Shown: piece by piece, positions 22,716 to 32,999 of the stretch | Position numbering within the stretch: position 1 is the first letter of the stretch | Layout: every line of letters begins with the position of its first letter | From: Prorocentrum cordatum | Taxonomy: Eukaryota; Sar; Dinophyceae; Prorocentrales; Prorocentraceae | Direction of reading: 5' to 3' | Assembly: GCA_963575745.1 (NCBI GenBank) | Contig: CAUYUJ010003002.1 | Location: forward strand, 1,089,903-1,153,902 | Length of the DNA stretch: 64,000 nucleotides | Program-made: the position numbers and the translations under genes | The notes under the pieces: generated by a model | Databases searched by the model: none | The model's input: the letters and a program-made list of their open reading frames with translations, nothing else | Told to the model about the DNA's origin: nothing

Positions 22716-23472
22716 GGCCCCCCATCCAGGGGAGGGGAGGAAAAGCAGAAGGAGGAGGAGGAGCCGAAGGAGGAGGAGAAGGAGGAGAAGAAGGAGGAGG
22801 AGGAGCAGGATGAGCAAGAGGAGCAGGAGGATCAGGATGAAGAAGATGATGATGAGAATGACGATGATGATGATGGTGATGTTGATGGTTTCAATGATGA
22901 TGATGCGGATGATGATGAAGTTGGTACTGATGATAATCACGATGATGATAGTGCTGCTGCTGATGCTGCTGATGCTGATGAAGATGGCGACAACTTGTGC
23001 AAGCACTCGAAAGCATACCCGGGGAGCTTGCAAGCATCAAGAACATGCTTGTGGGAGACGCTTGTCAGGACGCTGGAAAGCATGCTGGGGGAGCGTGCAA
23101 GCTTCGAAAAGCAAGCTTCGAAGGAGCTCCGAAGGAACTGCGATGGACCTGCGGACAAGGCTTCAAACACGCGTATTCGCAACGAGTCGGAAAACGCTTC
23201 TCGGAACACGCTGCAACCTCAAGCAAGGCGCTGCGGAGATGCCTGCCCGGTGGCCTTGGAGAGGGGCTGGCAGGTTTCCAACGCCACGGATCAACCTGAC
23301 TGCTGCGTCTTGACGATCCTGAAGCGTGCCAGAAAACCACTTCTGGGACTTTAACACCTCGGACTAACGTAACCGTTGCACCCTCAAAATCTTGAATCCC
23401 TCCGAAACACCATGTCTAATACGCTGATCATGGGAACCCGTGAAACTCTTGCACATGTTTAAAGCGAATGTG

Positions 23473-24135
23473 CGCGGCGCTAAAGCGAGAGCCACATTTT
23501 GAAAAAAGAGAAACCCTAAACATGTGAAGTTCTTGCAATGTTCAAAAGCGAGTGTACGCGGCGCTAAGACGAAAACCACATGTTGAAAAGGAGCCGCCCT
23601 CAATCCGTGAAGCCCTTGCAAATACTTACATCGAGTGTACGCGGCGCTAAAATGAGAGAGCCACATTTTGAAAACGGGTGGCCCTCAATCTGCGAAGCCC
23701 TTGTACATTTGTATCACGAATCTGCGCGGCGCTAAAGCGAGAACCACATGTTTAAAAGGACCAGCCCTCCATCCGTGAAGCTCTGGCGAAACTTGAAGAC
23801 GAATGTGCGCGGCGCTCAGGCGAGAACCACATGTTCAAAAGGAACCGCCCTCAATCCGTGAACTTCTTGCACATGTTTTAAACAAATGTGCGCGGCGCTA
23901 TCGCGAGAACCACATTTTGAAAACCATCCGCCCTCATTCCGCGGAACTCTTGCCAATGTTTAAAACGAATGTGCGCGGCGCTAAGGCGAAAGCCACCTTT
24001 TGAAAACCACCCGCCCTCAATCTGTGAAGCCCTTGCAGAAGTTTTGCAGCGAACGTCCGCCGCGCCAATGCGAGAGCCACATTTTGAAAACCAGCCGCCC
24101 TCCATCTGTGAATCGGCTGCCGCTGTTTAAGCTTC
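23473..24135. repeat. 84-bp tandem repeat, eight units
   Basis: The core CGCGGCGCTA recurs at 23473, 23557, 23640, 23725 and on to about 24057, with spacing of 83-85 bp. Each unit carries ACCACAT.TTGAAAA, CCGCCCTC and TGTGAAGC-like blocks. Because 84 is a multiple of three, some frames stay open over several units, for example the minus-strand phrase GFQNVALALAPRTF. Confidence 0.9.
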
Positions 24136-24237
24136 AGAATCATACATGGTGAGGAAGTCTCATGCGAAACGCCCGGCCCGCCATCAAAACAGGCCTCGGG
24201 GTGCGACAGGGGGAAATTAGTCATAAGGAACAGGAAC

Positions 24238-24460
24238 GGAGGAGGAGGAGGAGGACGAGGAGGCGGATGAGGAGGAGGAGGAGGAGGAGAAGGAAGGAGG
24301 AGGAGGAAAAGGAGGAGGAGGAAGAGGAGGAGCAGGGGGAGGGAGGAGGAAGAGGGCGGAGTAGGAGGAAAAGGAGGAGGAGGAGGAAAAGGAGGAGGAG
24401 GACGAGGAGGAGGAGGAGAAGAAGGAGGAGGAGGAGGAGGAGGAGGAGGATGGGGGAAGG
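24238..24460. repeat. GGA tract
   Basis: Interrupted (GGA)n inside composite copy B. The Glu, Arg and Gly frames are not counted as coding. Confidence 0.9.
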
Positions 24461-24793
24461 GGGAGGCCTGGCCGCCAAAGGTGGCGCCGGAAGCGCCGCC
24501 AGGGAGGATCAGCGCACATCCAGGAAATCCGCGCAGAGCTCCGAAAGTTTCATGTTTACGCCCTTTTCCTGCTTCGATCTACGGCCGAAGCAATCGCCTT
24601 GCCCTGTTGTGCACCGTGGGCCGCGGGTCGGGGGCCCGCTCCCCCGCGGCCGCTCCAGCTCGCTGCCTCTGCGGCCGGGGCCCCTGCGCGCTGGTGCCAT
24701 GTTTGAGCAGGGACCCACCGTCCTGGCATTCCAGTGGGCCTACCAAGACATACTCTTAGAACCAACTGATGTTATAACAACCACAACAACACC

Positions 24794-24824
<31 letters not shown>

Positions 24825-25017
24825 GCATCAATGCTCTTGGAACAACGCACCCTCTGTATCTAAACAAGACAGGCTCAAGCAAGCATGTTCTCAGAGCATG
24901 CAAGAAACAACAAATTCTTATAATCTTCTCTGGCGTCACTGTCAGCCAGTCAGTGCCACATGGTAGGGACTGGAAGCGTTCGATCATGGACCCTTGCTAA
25001 CTACCCCTCTGCCTCGA

Positions 25018-25145
25018 GCGGTCTTCCGACGGTCTATGGCGGCTCCCAGCGTCTTCTGCGGCTTCCGGCGATCTTCGGCGGTCTCCCGTGGTTTTTGGCG
25101 GGTTCCCGCTGTCTTCGGCGATTTCCCGCGGACTTCGGCGTGAAA
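25018..25145. repeat. about 20-bp tandem repeat, six units
   Basis: TTCGGCGGTCTCCCG-type units repeat at about 20-bp steps just downstream (in gene sense) of the acyltransferase gene. Confidence 0.7.
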
Positions 25146-25623
25146 GCTGGACGCTTGCGTGCAACAAGAGGTTTATGACCGAGCACCGAATCCCGGGCAA
25201 CTTTTACTTCCGCTGGCTTCCGCTGGCGCCGAGAAAGAGATGCCAACACCCTCGACTGAAACGCCTCATGTGGTGCCTGCTGGTTGGTGTCCTGAGATTG
25301 GCAATCTGCTTTCACATCAGGAGCGCAACAGCCTGTGTGTGGAGGGGCCCCCGCGCTGGCATCATGTATCCGCTCGAGCGGCGATGAATAACCTACAGCG
25401 GGGGTTGCGTGTGAGCCCAGTGATGTCATCATGCTGGCCAGAGGTGACGTCACCAGTCTCATTGAAATCATGGCTCGCACCGCTTATTCTGACAGTTTGC
25501 CTGACCAGCGCCAACGCATATTTACCTGATTTACTTTCCCATGCCCCGCATCTGTTTCAGCCTGCCTGTCAATCAACGGGCTTGCGTCTGCATTCGCATC
25601 CTGCGCCCTCCCTGACCGCGCAC

Positions 25624-26727
25624 TCAGTCCGCAACTTCCCTGGCGTTGGCGATGTCCTTGGCCTTCGCGAGAATGCGCCTCGAGGTTGACAGAGGCTCCA
25701 TCAGCGGCCTGAAGAGAAAAGCGGTGGCGTCCGAACCGCACAGCAAGTTCACGGCGACCGCCAGCACGAAGAGCGCTGCGATGATGAGGACAGCACGACC
25801 AGTGTCTTCGCCGACGGGTCTCTGGTCACATAACCACTCGCCTGGCACCATGATGAACACCATGTGCACCATGTAGACCATCATGGAGCGCTGGCCGGCC
25901 TTCTCGAACGCCCTGTCCAATACAGTGCGGGTGGGCGCCACGAAAGCCACCATGGCCGCAGTCATCGACAGTGTTTTCACGAGGTAGAGCAACATCATCA
26001 GCCAATAGCCCCCGACGTCGGGGGGCGGCACGTCCTTCTTGAGCAGCACCCAACGCAGCCTGGGGTCGCCAAACAGAGGCCCTAGAGGGCCGGCTATCGT
26101 GACCGCGAGGACGACGAGCACCAACATCCCAACGGCGGGGCCTATCTTGCTCCCCAGCGATCCGATGATCCGCTCGAACCTCTCCTCGCCGCACGCAAGG
26201 CCGAGCGCGAAGAAAGGCATGTAGTGCATCACCTCGCGCAGGGCGAACGGGTCCTTCGCTGCTTGGAGGGCCGCGTACGGGCAGATCGCGCCGACGCACA
26301 AGGAGATCATCAACATGCCAGGTATGCGCCAGAGGACGAAGACGGAGAGCCTCCAGACGATGAGTGCTGAGAGATACCAGGGTGCTTGATGAAACAGGAA
26401 GGTCCCTTTGAGCACTCGAAGCAAGATGCCAGAAACTCCAAGCTGTGGTTGCATCAGTGTGAGGGACATCAAGCCGCGCATCCATGAGAAAATGAGGTAC
26501 ACAAGGAATATGTCTAGACAGTTCCAGACCACGTGAATGGACTCCCTTAAGCCCTTTTTCTGCACGTTCACGGCGTACCGCTGGGAGAAGACACCCGAGA
26601 GAAAAACAAAACTTATGACGTGTATGGCGAATCCCCAATTAAGGACAACCCAGCCAGCCTTCGTGGTCTCCATGCCCCACTTGCCAACCCAATGCGTCCA
26701 GATCCGCCACCCTGCGTGCCGTAGGCA
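25624..26727 (-). CDS. acyltransferase-3 family integral membrane protein (partial or terminal exon)
   Basis: The frame has an ATG at 26673 and a stop at 25624, 349 residues with about eight to ten hydrophobic segments. Family marks seen: FVFLSGVFS near residues 22-30 (the ..FF.SG.. segment), APWYLSALIVWRL at 97-109 and GQRSMMVYMVH at 260-270 (the G..S..VY..H segment). Members of this family move acyl groups onto sugars or lipids across a membrane. The frame stays open upstream of the ATG as WTHWVGKWG back to a good acceptor (CTCCACTCAG) at 26728, so this may be the last exon of a longer gene. The usual N-terminal Asp-Arg/His segment is absent, which supports missing upstream exons. Substrate cannot be told. 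The protein is intact and contrasts with the decayed frames around it. Confidence 0.75.
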   Translation of the reverse strand, partial: CLRHAGWRIWTHWVGKWGMETTKAGWVVLNWGFAIHVISFVFLSGVFSQRYAVNVQKKGLRESIHVVWNCLDIFLVYLIFSWMRGLMSLTLMQPQLGVSGILLRVLKGTFLFHQAPWYLSALIVWRLSVFVLWRIPGMLMISLCVGAICPYAALQAAKDPFALREVMHYMPFFALGLACGEERFERIIGSLGSKIGPAVGMLVLVVLAVTIAGPLGPLFGDPRLRWVLLKKDVPPPDVGGYWLMMLLYLVKTLSMTAAMVAFVAPTRTVLDRAFEKAGQRSMMVYMVHMVFIMVPGEWLCDQRPVGEDTGRAVLIIAALFVLAVAVNLLCGSDATAFLFRPLMEPLSTSRRILAKAKDIANAREVAD

Positions 26728-26919
26728 CTGAGTGGAGAGTCTTGCAGTCCCTTCGGCCTCCCTGTTCTGAGGATATAGTACTCTGTAAGTGGCCTAGGGT
26801 CAAGAGTTACAATCTCTCCTGAGGGCTCCTGGGGGGCTCGCCTGATTTCCCCTGTGGCCACAAAGCGCACAAACAGCCCACATGTTCTTCACGGTTTGCA
26901 GCCCTGGAACGGGGGAACA

Positions 26920-27090
26920 CGAACTAGCCACGGGAGCTTCCTGCCCCTGGGACTTCCAAGAGGCCCCCCAGATGGCGCCCAAGAGGCCCCAGGAGGCCTG
27001 CAAGAGTCTCACAAAAGGCGCCTGAGAGGCGCCTGTGAGAGCCTGAAAGGCCTCCAAGGAAACCCCCAAGGCCGCCAGAGCTGGCCCGGC
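26920..27090. repeat. 10-11 bp satellite (CCAAGAGGCC type)
   Basis: CCAAGAGGCCCCC-like units repeat at 10-12 bp steps, as at 7790-8115. Confidence 0.65.
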
Positions 27091-27139
27091 ACAGAAACGG
27101 AAAGAGCGCTTCAGAAACTTGACCGAAATTACTCACACC

Positions 27140-27275
27140 ACCGTTCGTACTGGGAGCCTTGGCGCTCAAAGTTATTTACGTCAGCTTTCGTACTGGGAGC
27201 CTTGGCGGTCAACCACTTCTCACGTTACGGAACCTACTGGTTTTGGCTACTGGTTTTGGCTACTGCAGTGGCCTG
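27140..27275. repeat. short tandem duplications
   Basis: TTCGTACTGGGAGCCTTGGC occurs twice, 55 bp apart, and TACTGGTTTTGGC occurs twice in direct succession. Confidence 0.85.
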
Positions 27276-27459
27276 TGCAATAGCATAAACGCTTATGTCT
27301 CTGATTAGTTGTGCAAAGTGTCGCAGTTAACTTGGGAGTTAAAGTGCGAAGGCGAACCTGTGGGTCTGCAGGTGGGTTGTAGTTTGACTCTTGTGACCAA
27401 GCACGCATGTAGATAGTGCTCGCGGATTGCCAAGGTCAGCATTGGTACGTTTGCCTATG

Positions 27460-29960
27460 TTACCTCGAGAAGTAAGTGTTCATTTGAAAGCTAGTTGCGG
27501 TACCCCGCCAGTGCCTCCAAATAGTTCTAACATGTCTACACAATTTTCCCTTCCATAGCAAACGGTGGGGACTATGGTAAATGTCGGCATGCGCGTCCGC
27601 AGTGCCACTTGGATGTTTTAATAAGAGGCTGTCGGCACTGTCTGACCCCAGCTCTACTACTATAGCGTCAGGGAGCAGCGCGGCCTCTCCTAGGCCATTG
27701 AAGCTGTCGCCGCAGTCGTCGTTGCCATCTTCAACAAGCTTGGGTTCCTTATTCGGTTTGGTGCCAGCTTCCTGATCAGCCTTTTGCTTCTCATTCTGCT
27801 TTATCCGCGCATCTGCTGATAATGCTGTCTGTGCGTTTAGTGTGTCCAGCAATATTGGAAAAGTCTGAAGTTCGGGTCGGCCCCCGTCGTCGAGCCCACC
27901 CAATCGAGGAGGGGAGGAGAACGATCATCTTCGATGAGCGTACCTCGTTGCTTGCGGCTTGGCGGCGCATGCCCGCGCCCGAGCACAGCTGGGGGAGCTA
28001 CTTCCCAATGCAGTCTCGCACATAGAGTGCGGACTCCGTTGGGCAACGGTGCTTCCCAATTGTAATCGGTCGGTTGACCCATAACTTTAATAACTTCAAC
28101 CACCTTCTTCTTGCCAGATTCAAATGTAGCCCAGCATACTACGTCGTCCCACGGTGGTCCGCTGTCTTTGGGCTGCATCTAGTTATGTGCTTGCGTATCG
28201 GTACGAGCGAACATGTAGGCGAGCTGGTGTTCTAGAATCGTGTGTATATTTACAGAGTTGGTCCACAAATTGCGCTGTCACGGATGTCGTTGTCTTGTTT
28301 CGCCATGCGGGGTGTTGTTGGTCGTGTCCGCGCCATTCCAGCAAGCGCTCCATAGTATTAATACACGTGCAACTCCATGGTGTTGTGGGCAATTTCCACG
28401 CACGATGTATATCAATATGTGAGCCACTGGGCCTCTTGGTAGAACGATCAAACTTAATTTCTCGACATGACATACGCGCGTCCGGATCTCTCTGAGTTCG
28501 AGGCTTTGGAGAGCTTCTTGCTTTGGAGCTAACTTCCAGAAGTATCCAGGCCGCCCTACCATGACTATTGAATCCTGAGAGCGGGTGCTTTGGCCAGGAG
28601 AGTACGGATTCTCTCATAGAGTGGCCCAGCCCGTTTGCTTGGCACCCTGGCGTGCCAGTCAGCGGGCGTGGCCACCGACAGCAGCGCGTAATCTCCAGAT
28701 ACTATCCCTCCGATATGTTGTGTTCCCATCGATGTCATTACCTCGTCGCGCACGATGCGATCGCGCATGTATCCTCCACGGCGTAGTTCGGCGGAAGCCG
28801 CGCTGATATCTTCTAAAACGAAAGCTTTCGAGTGATATGCTTCAGTGCTGGTTGTGGAGCGCGTGTCCAAGCTGTTCTTTGTTATAAGGCGGGCGTCCGC
28901 GCCTCTGGCCCCCTTGGGGCGGCGCGCGCGCTTGGCCAGGGGGCCCGCCTGACCCGCCGGCGGGGGTCATCTATGTGGGGTAGGATGCCCAGCGGCTCGT
29001 CGCTCGAGCACATCCTTCCGGGGCTGGTGCCCTGCTCGGCGGTGCTGCGCGACGACAAGCTAGGGTCGTCCATGTGGAAGACCTGTGGCCTGTCTTCCAC
29101 AGTCGGGATGGTGCCCCGATCTTCTCTGGGCGCGGCCACCCTCGACACGTTGGGGCTGCCTGTGGTCCGGTTCCGAGCCTGTTGCGGATGGAGGAGGCTC
29201 GTCATTGGGTCTTCATCCCACTTGTCAGCAGCTCATTTCACCTTGTGGTGGGCGCCTGCAGGTAGCATCCATCTCATCTCATAGCGATCCACTGGGCGAT
29301 CGATGCCAGTGGTCCATTGTCGAACTGACCATCATAGTGGTCGCGTCAACCACGGCCTGATCCTTGAAGCGATTCAACGCTCCACGATTATACTATTATG
29401 CTCGTCAGTGCCCTGGCATGCCTGGGAGGCTTGTCCACGTTCGGCCCCTGTCTCATGCTGGGATGAGCTTCCAGCACTCACATCCGTTAAAGTCTCAGGG
29501 AGTGCCTCACCATAATTTGAGCATGGGATGGCCAGGTGTCCTGAGGGCGCTGTCCAGCGTCAGAACTTGCGCGCCCTTGCAGAACTGCACCTTATATGTG
29601 CACGAGCATGGAAGGATAATGCGTTTCCTCACCCTCCTCCAAGATCGGAGTCGCTCTGTTTTACTGCGCGGAGGTAAGGCCAAGGATGGCGGGCAAGTCT
29701 GAGAAGGATCCTCCTGCGATGTTACCAACAAATTCATCCACCTTTCCGGATGTTGGTAATTACACGCACACGTGAACGTCCCCTATGTTTGGTACATGGC
29801 CGCACAACTGCCAACCGCGTTGGCGTACAGCAGCCTTTTTCAAATTTGTGACCTTCGGCATGTGCCCATGCTGGCGGGATGGGTGGTCGAACTCTCGTGC
29901 TGTGTTAATACCAGTGATATTGATATTCGAACAAACGTCCACCAGCATACTCAGTTTGAC
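27460..29960 (-). pseudogene. unrecognised minus-strand coding relics
   Basis: Frames at 27460-27903, 27837-28178, 28183-28617, 28565-28870 and 28882-29205 have coding-like composition, for example PWDDVVCWATFESGKKKVVEV in part and ELRRGGYMRDRIVRDEVM. They overlap in different frames, as expected for a frameshifted protein. No domain is recognised. Confidence 0.35.
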
Positions 29961-29965
29961 AAGGG

Positions 29966-32140
29966 TCAACGTTTTGAATTACCAGCTGGATGCGCATGCT
30001 GACTGCCGGCTGGGGACGACATGGCATGCGTTTCCGCGCCCATCTGCCTTCTGGACCTCCTCTGGTGGACGATGAACTGGCTACTCGACAGAATCGTAAT
30101 CAGAGGGTCCGAGTTGGCCATGAAGGCGCTCATTTCTTCCACCGTGACGGGCTCGCGTTCAACTTCCCAGTCGGAGTACTTTTTGGTGTTGATCGGTTCG
30201 GGCAGTGCGTTCGTTTCCTCACCAGTGGCGCGGATCTCGTTGCCCTGCAGCACGGCTGCTGAGCACTGTTCATACATCGCCCTTTGTGCAGCCACTGCCT
30301 GTTCCAAGGCCGCATTCTTCGACGGGGAATCCACCCTCCTGTTCGTGGCCGGGCGAGGGCCGCGGTGGCGTCTTGCGCCCGCCTGTTGTTGTTGTTGCTG
30401 TTCTAGGAGGTCAAGCAATGGATTGCTGAAAGGATTCAGCGCTGCACAAGCTGCAGATGCCCGCGCGCCCTGCACCGACGGGGCGCTGACTGCAGCAGGA
30501 GTCCCCGCATCGCATAGAAGCGGGCTCGGAGTTGCCATTGCTGGGGGCTCGCCAGAATCACATGACTCGTGGCCGAGCTTGTCGGGGGGGGGAGGGGCCA
30601 AGACCACGTCCAGCCTCTGGCGCAAGTCGGATACCCCTTGAGCCTGCTGAATGGCCGCGGCTGCCGAGCTCGATGTGTCGATCTGTCCCGCATGTCGATA
30701 TTCGGCCACAGCCGTGCCCGGCCCCCAGCAGATAGCACATGGAGCCTCTGCATCGGCCCCTGCCCTTCCCCTTGGCACGTGCGCCCGAACGATGCGGCCC
30801 GAGCATTCAAAGCGGCAGTGGCGACCGCGCTGTAGCCTCCACATCATTTCGCGCAGTGCGAAGGTCTCGAGGCGAACGGCGCGCTGTGTGAAGGATATAT
30901 CCGACACCGCAGGTGTGTCTGAGCTCGGACCTGTCCGCCCTTGCCGCTGCAGCGTCCGCCCCTGGAGCTTGGAATGGACCTCGCGGTCGGCGCGTGTCCG
31001 CGCTGGGCGTTGCGATTGGCGATATGTTGCGTCTGCTTCAAACTCCGGTCACGCGCGGCCCTTCGGGCTCCTTCCGTTGCATGCGTGTTTGCTTGCATCG
31101 TCGCGTGAATATCATGCAAATATGTCGGCGAGGTGCTTGCAGGTGGGTTGACCTCCTGTGCAAGTGGCTGCGCTACCGTGTCTGGGTCTGTAAGCGAAGG
31201 GCGATCACCCATGTGCGGGTGCGCCTGTGGATCAGAGACACGTGCCGCATGCAAACGATAGAAGTCATCCGCCATGTCCCGAGTCACTTGGTTCTGGTCC
31301 AATTGGTCCACCATTGGTGTTCCATTGATCTCCGCATAGTGCTCGGAACATTGCGGATGGCCTATCTGTGGTAAAGCTGGCCCATGGAATTGCAGGCGTG
31401 TCGGGCGCGGCGAATGCCGGAGAAAACCGCAGCCTATCTGGGGAGGTTTGCCGATGGACTCGCATCGGGATGCCATTCCCAAAGAGGTGTCCAGCTATTC
31501 CGATCTGTCACCTCCAGTCCGACCAGCCTCACCTCAGACATGGCTGTCTGGTGTTGCGGTTGCATAAATCTCTGCTGCCACGTGCTGACTGCCTGTGTCC
31601 AGGCTGGTCCGGTGTCGGGACTGTCATCGGTGACATTGTTGGATTGCCAGTGGCCTGGCATTGGCGTGGAGTGGTGAAGGGCGTTGTGGCACCTATAGCG
31701 GCTGCAAAGTCAGGATGTTGGCGCAGCATGGCCACTTGCTCGTCGATGCTGCTTGCGATCCATTGGGCGCGTTCGCCCCCTGACGCCAGGCTCAGCTCGG
31801 ACCTTGACTGGCCCAACGCCATGGGCGCGAACCTGGTAGAGCCTACGTTTGACAGAGGCCTTGCCGGTCCGAAACTCATGGGAGGCCCTGCTGGTACATT
31901 GCGCAGGGCATCGGCCCACGGATCGAACCGACCGAAAACGTCCGACAGAGTAGAGACGTTGTTTGATTGCGGCATCGTCCACAAAAATGAGCTTGTTTCG
32001 GTTGGCAAGGCTGCCGGTGGCCCAACACATGCTGGCGTGGTTGCGTCAGCAGGTGCCCCCGCGTCCATCAGGGGGCTAACAGTTTCTATGGGCTCCGGTG
32101 GGTGTGCATCCTGGTCGAGAGCCCTCCTGGGCGCGGTCAA
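29966..32140 (-). pseudogene. unrecognised minus-strand coding relics (three long frames)
   Basis: Minus-strand frames of 313 residues (30907-29966), 212 residues (31482-30844) and 203 residues (32140-31529) follow one another with small overlaps and different phases. Phrases such as ALREMMWRLQRGRHCRFECSG, AEINGTPMVDQLDQNQVTRD and DVFGRFDPWADALRNVP look like real protein. The first contains a Gln run. They are downstream of the Tpt1-like relic and may be its former C-terminal part. Function unknown. Confidence 0.45.
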
Positions 32141-32344
32141 CCTAGCGGAAATTCAGGCGTGAACGATTCCGTGCCAGGATGTCCCATAGGGGTGTCCGCC
32201 CCAACACCATACGGTGTATCGGGCTCGAACCAGCTGTCCTGGAATTCGACGTCACCCATGGTTTTCAGCCACTCCCGCAGCTCATGGTACTCGTCATATA
32301 AGTACTGGGAATAGTGCCAGACATGTTTCCGCTCGTCTCCGGGC

Positions 32345-32945
32345 TCCAACGTAAGCTGCATGGTGTACCTGGTAGGAATAATACAATCGAAACCGTCCGT
32401 CAAGACGATGTCGTTGGAACAACGCCACGCCGTTGATCCGTTTGTGATATGCGCGGGATTAAAAAGAATCTGCATGGGTTGGAGTCGGGCCTGAGGCCTG
32501 AACGGGCCCTGGGGTCTCCTGGCAGATATGGGCATCCGTGCACAAACTGCCTACCGTGCCTTCCTCGTGGGTTGTGCTCCGCACGACAGGACAGATCGTG
32601 CTCAATGATGCTCTGTAGGCATTCACACTTGGTTCCAGGCACGAAGAACCTAGGGGGATCATGGCCGCCTAAAGCTGCCACTGGAGCGCGCGATGATTTT
32701 TGACGCAGAATTCCAGGGAGCGGATGCCCGTTGGTGGCTATGATCCACAGTGCTGGGGCATCTTCCTCATCGCACGCGTGATTTAGCTGGGGGCGTGCCT
32801 TTGTAGCGCCCGAGTGGTCCGGCATCTCGGCGATGCTTGGCAGTAGCCATTTTGCATATTCGGGCGGCGGGCCAAGCATCAACTCGGCGACTGCGTCGCA
32901 ACGATGACCGCCCAAAACGTGGGTCAGAACATCCGGGGCCGATGC
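32345..32945 (-). pseudogene. Tpt1/KptA-like RNA 2'-phosphotransferase domain relic
   Basis: Blocks of the Tpt1/KptA fold appear in the right order on the minus strand: LTHVLGGHRCDAV (N-lobe, where the family has an Arg-His pair), LWIIATNGHPLP (family ..A.NGHS..), FFVPGTKCECLQSIIEHDLS (family .HGT......I...GL), RHGRQFVHGCPY (family R.H.H), SGLRPDSN (family SG.R....), then, after a frameshift near 32470, SNDIVLTDGFDCIIPTRY (family S.N.V.LT....I...Y). Known members remove the splice-junction 2'-phosphate from tRNA with NAD+. Here the N-lobe Arg is Gly and the HGT His is Pro, so with the frameshift it is probably inactive. Assignment is by motif memory. Confidence 0.6.
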
Positions 32946-32999
32946 CCGCCCATCAAAAAGATCCCAGGACCAGCAATCCTTCGCGAACTGTTTACTTCA

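Larger units (their letters stand above)
22713..24930. repeat. composite repeat unit, copy B (about 2.2 kb)
   Basis: Same order of parts as copy A: TATGGCCCCCCATCCAGGGG, GGA/GAT tracts, an AAGCATCAAGAACATGCTTG segment near 23035, GCGTCTTGACGATCCTGA near 23308, an 84-bp array, a GGA tract, and GAGCAGGGACC at 24705. Copy B has shorter GGA/GAT tracts but eight 84-bp units (23473-24130) against four in copy A, so the total lengths agree. It also carries an AAC tract (24778-24826). Confidence 0.85.

Noticed and set aside
26039-26638. 270-residue minus-strand ORF overlapping the acyltransferase
   Set aside because: Out-of-frame shadow with no membrane pattern; the 349-residue frame carries the family motifs.
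32843-32854. 12-base match (GTAGCCATTTTG) to the dinoflagellate spliced leader
   Set aside because: The rest of the leader (GCTCAAG) is missing and the bases are part of the Tpt1-like reading frame on the other strand; a match of this length can arise by chance.
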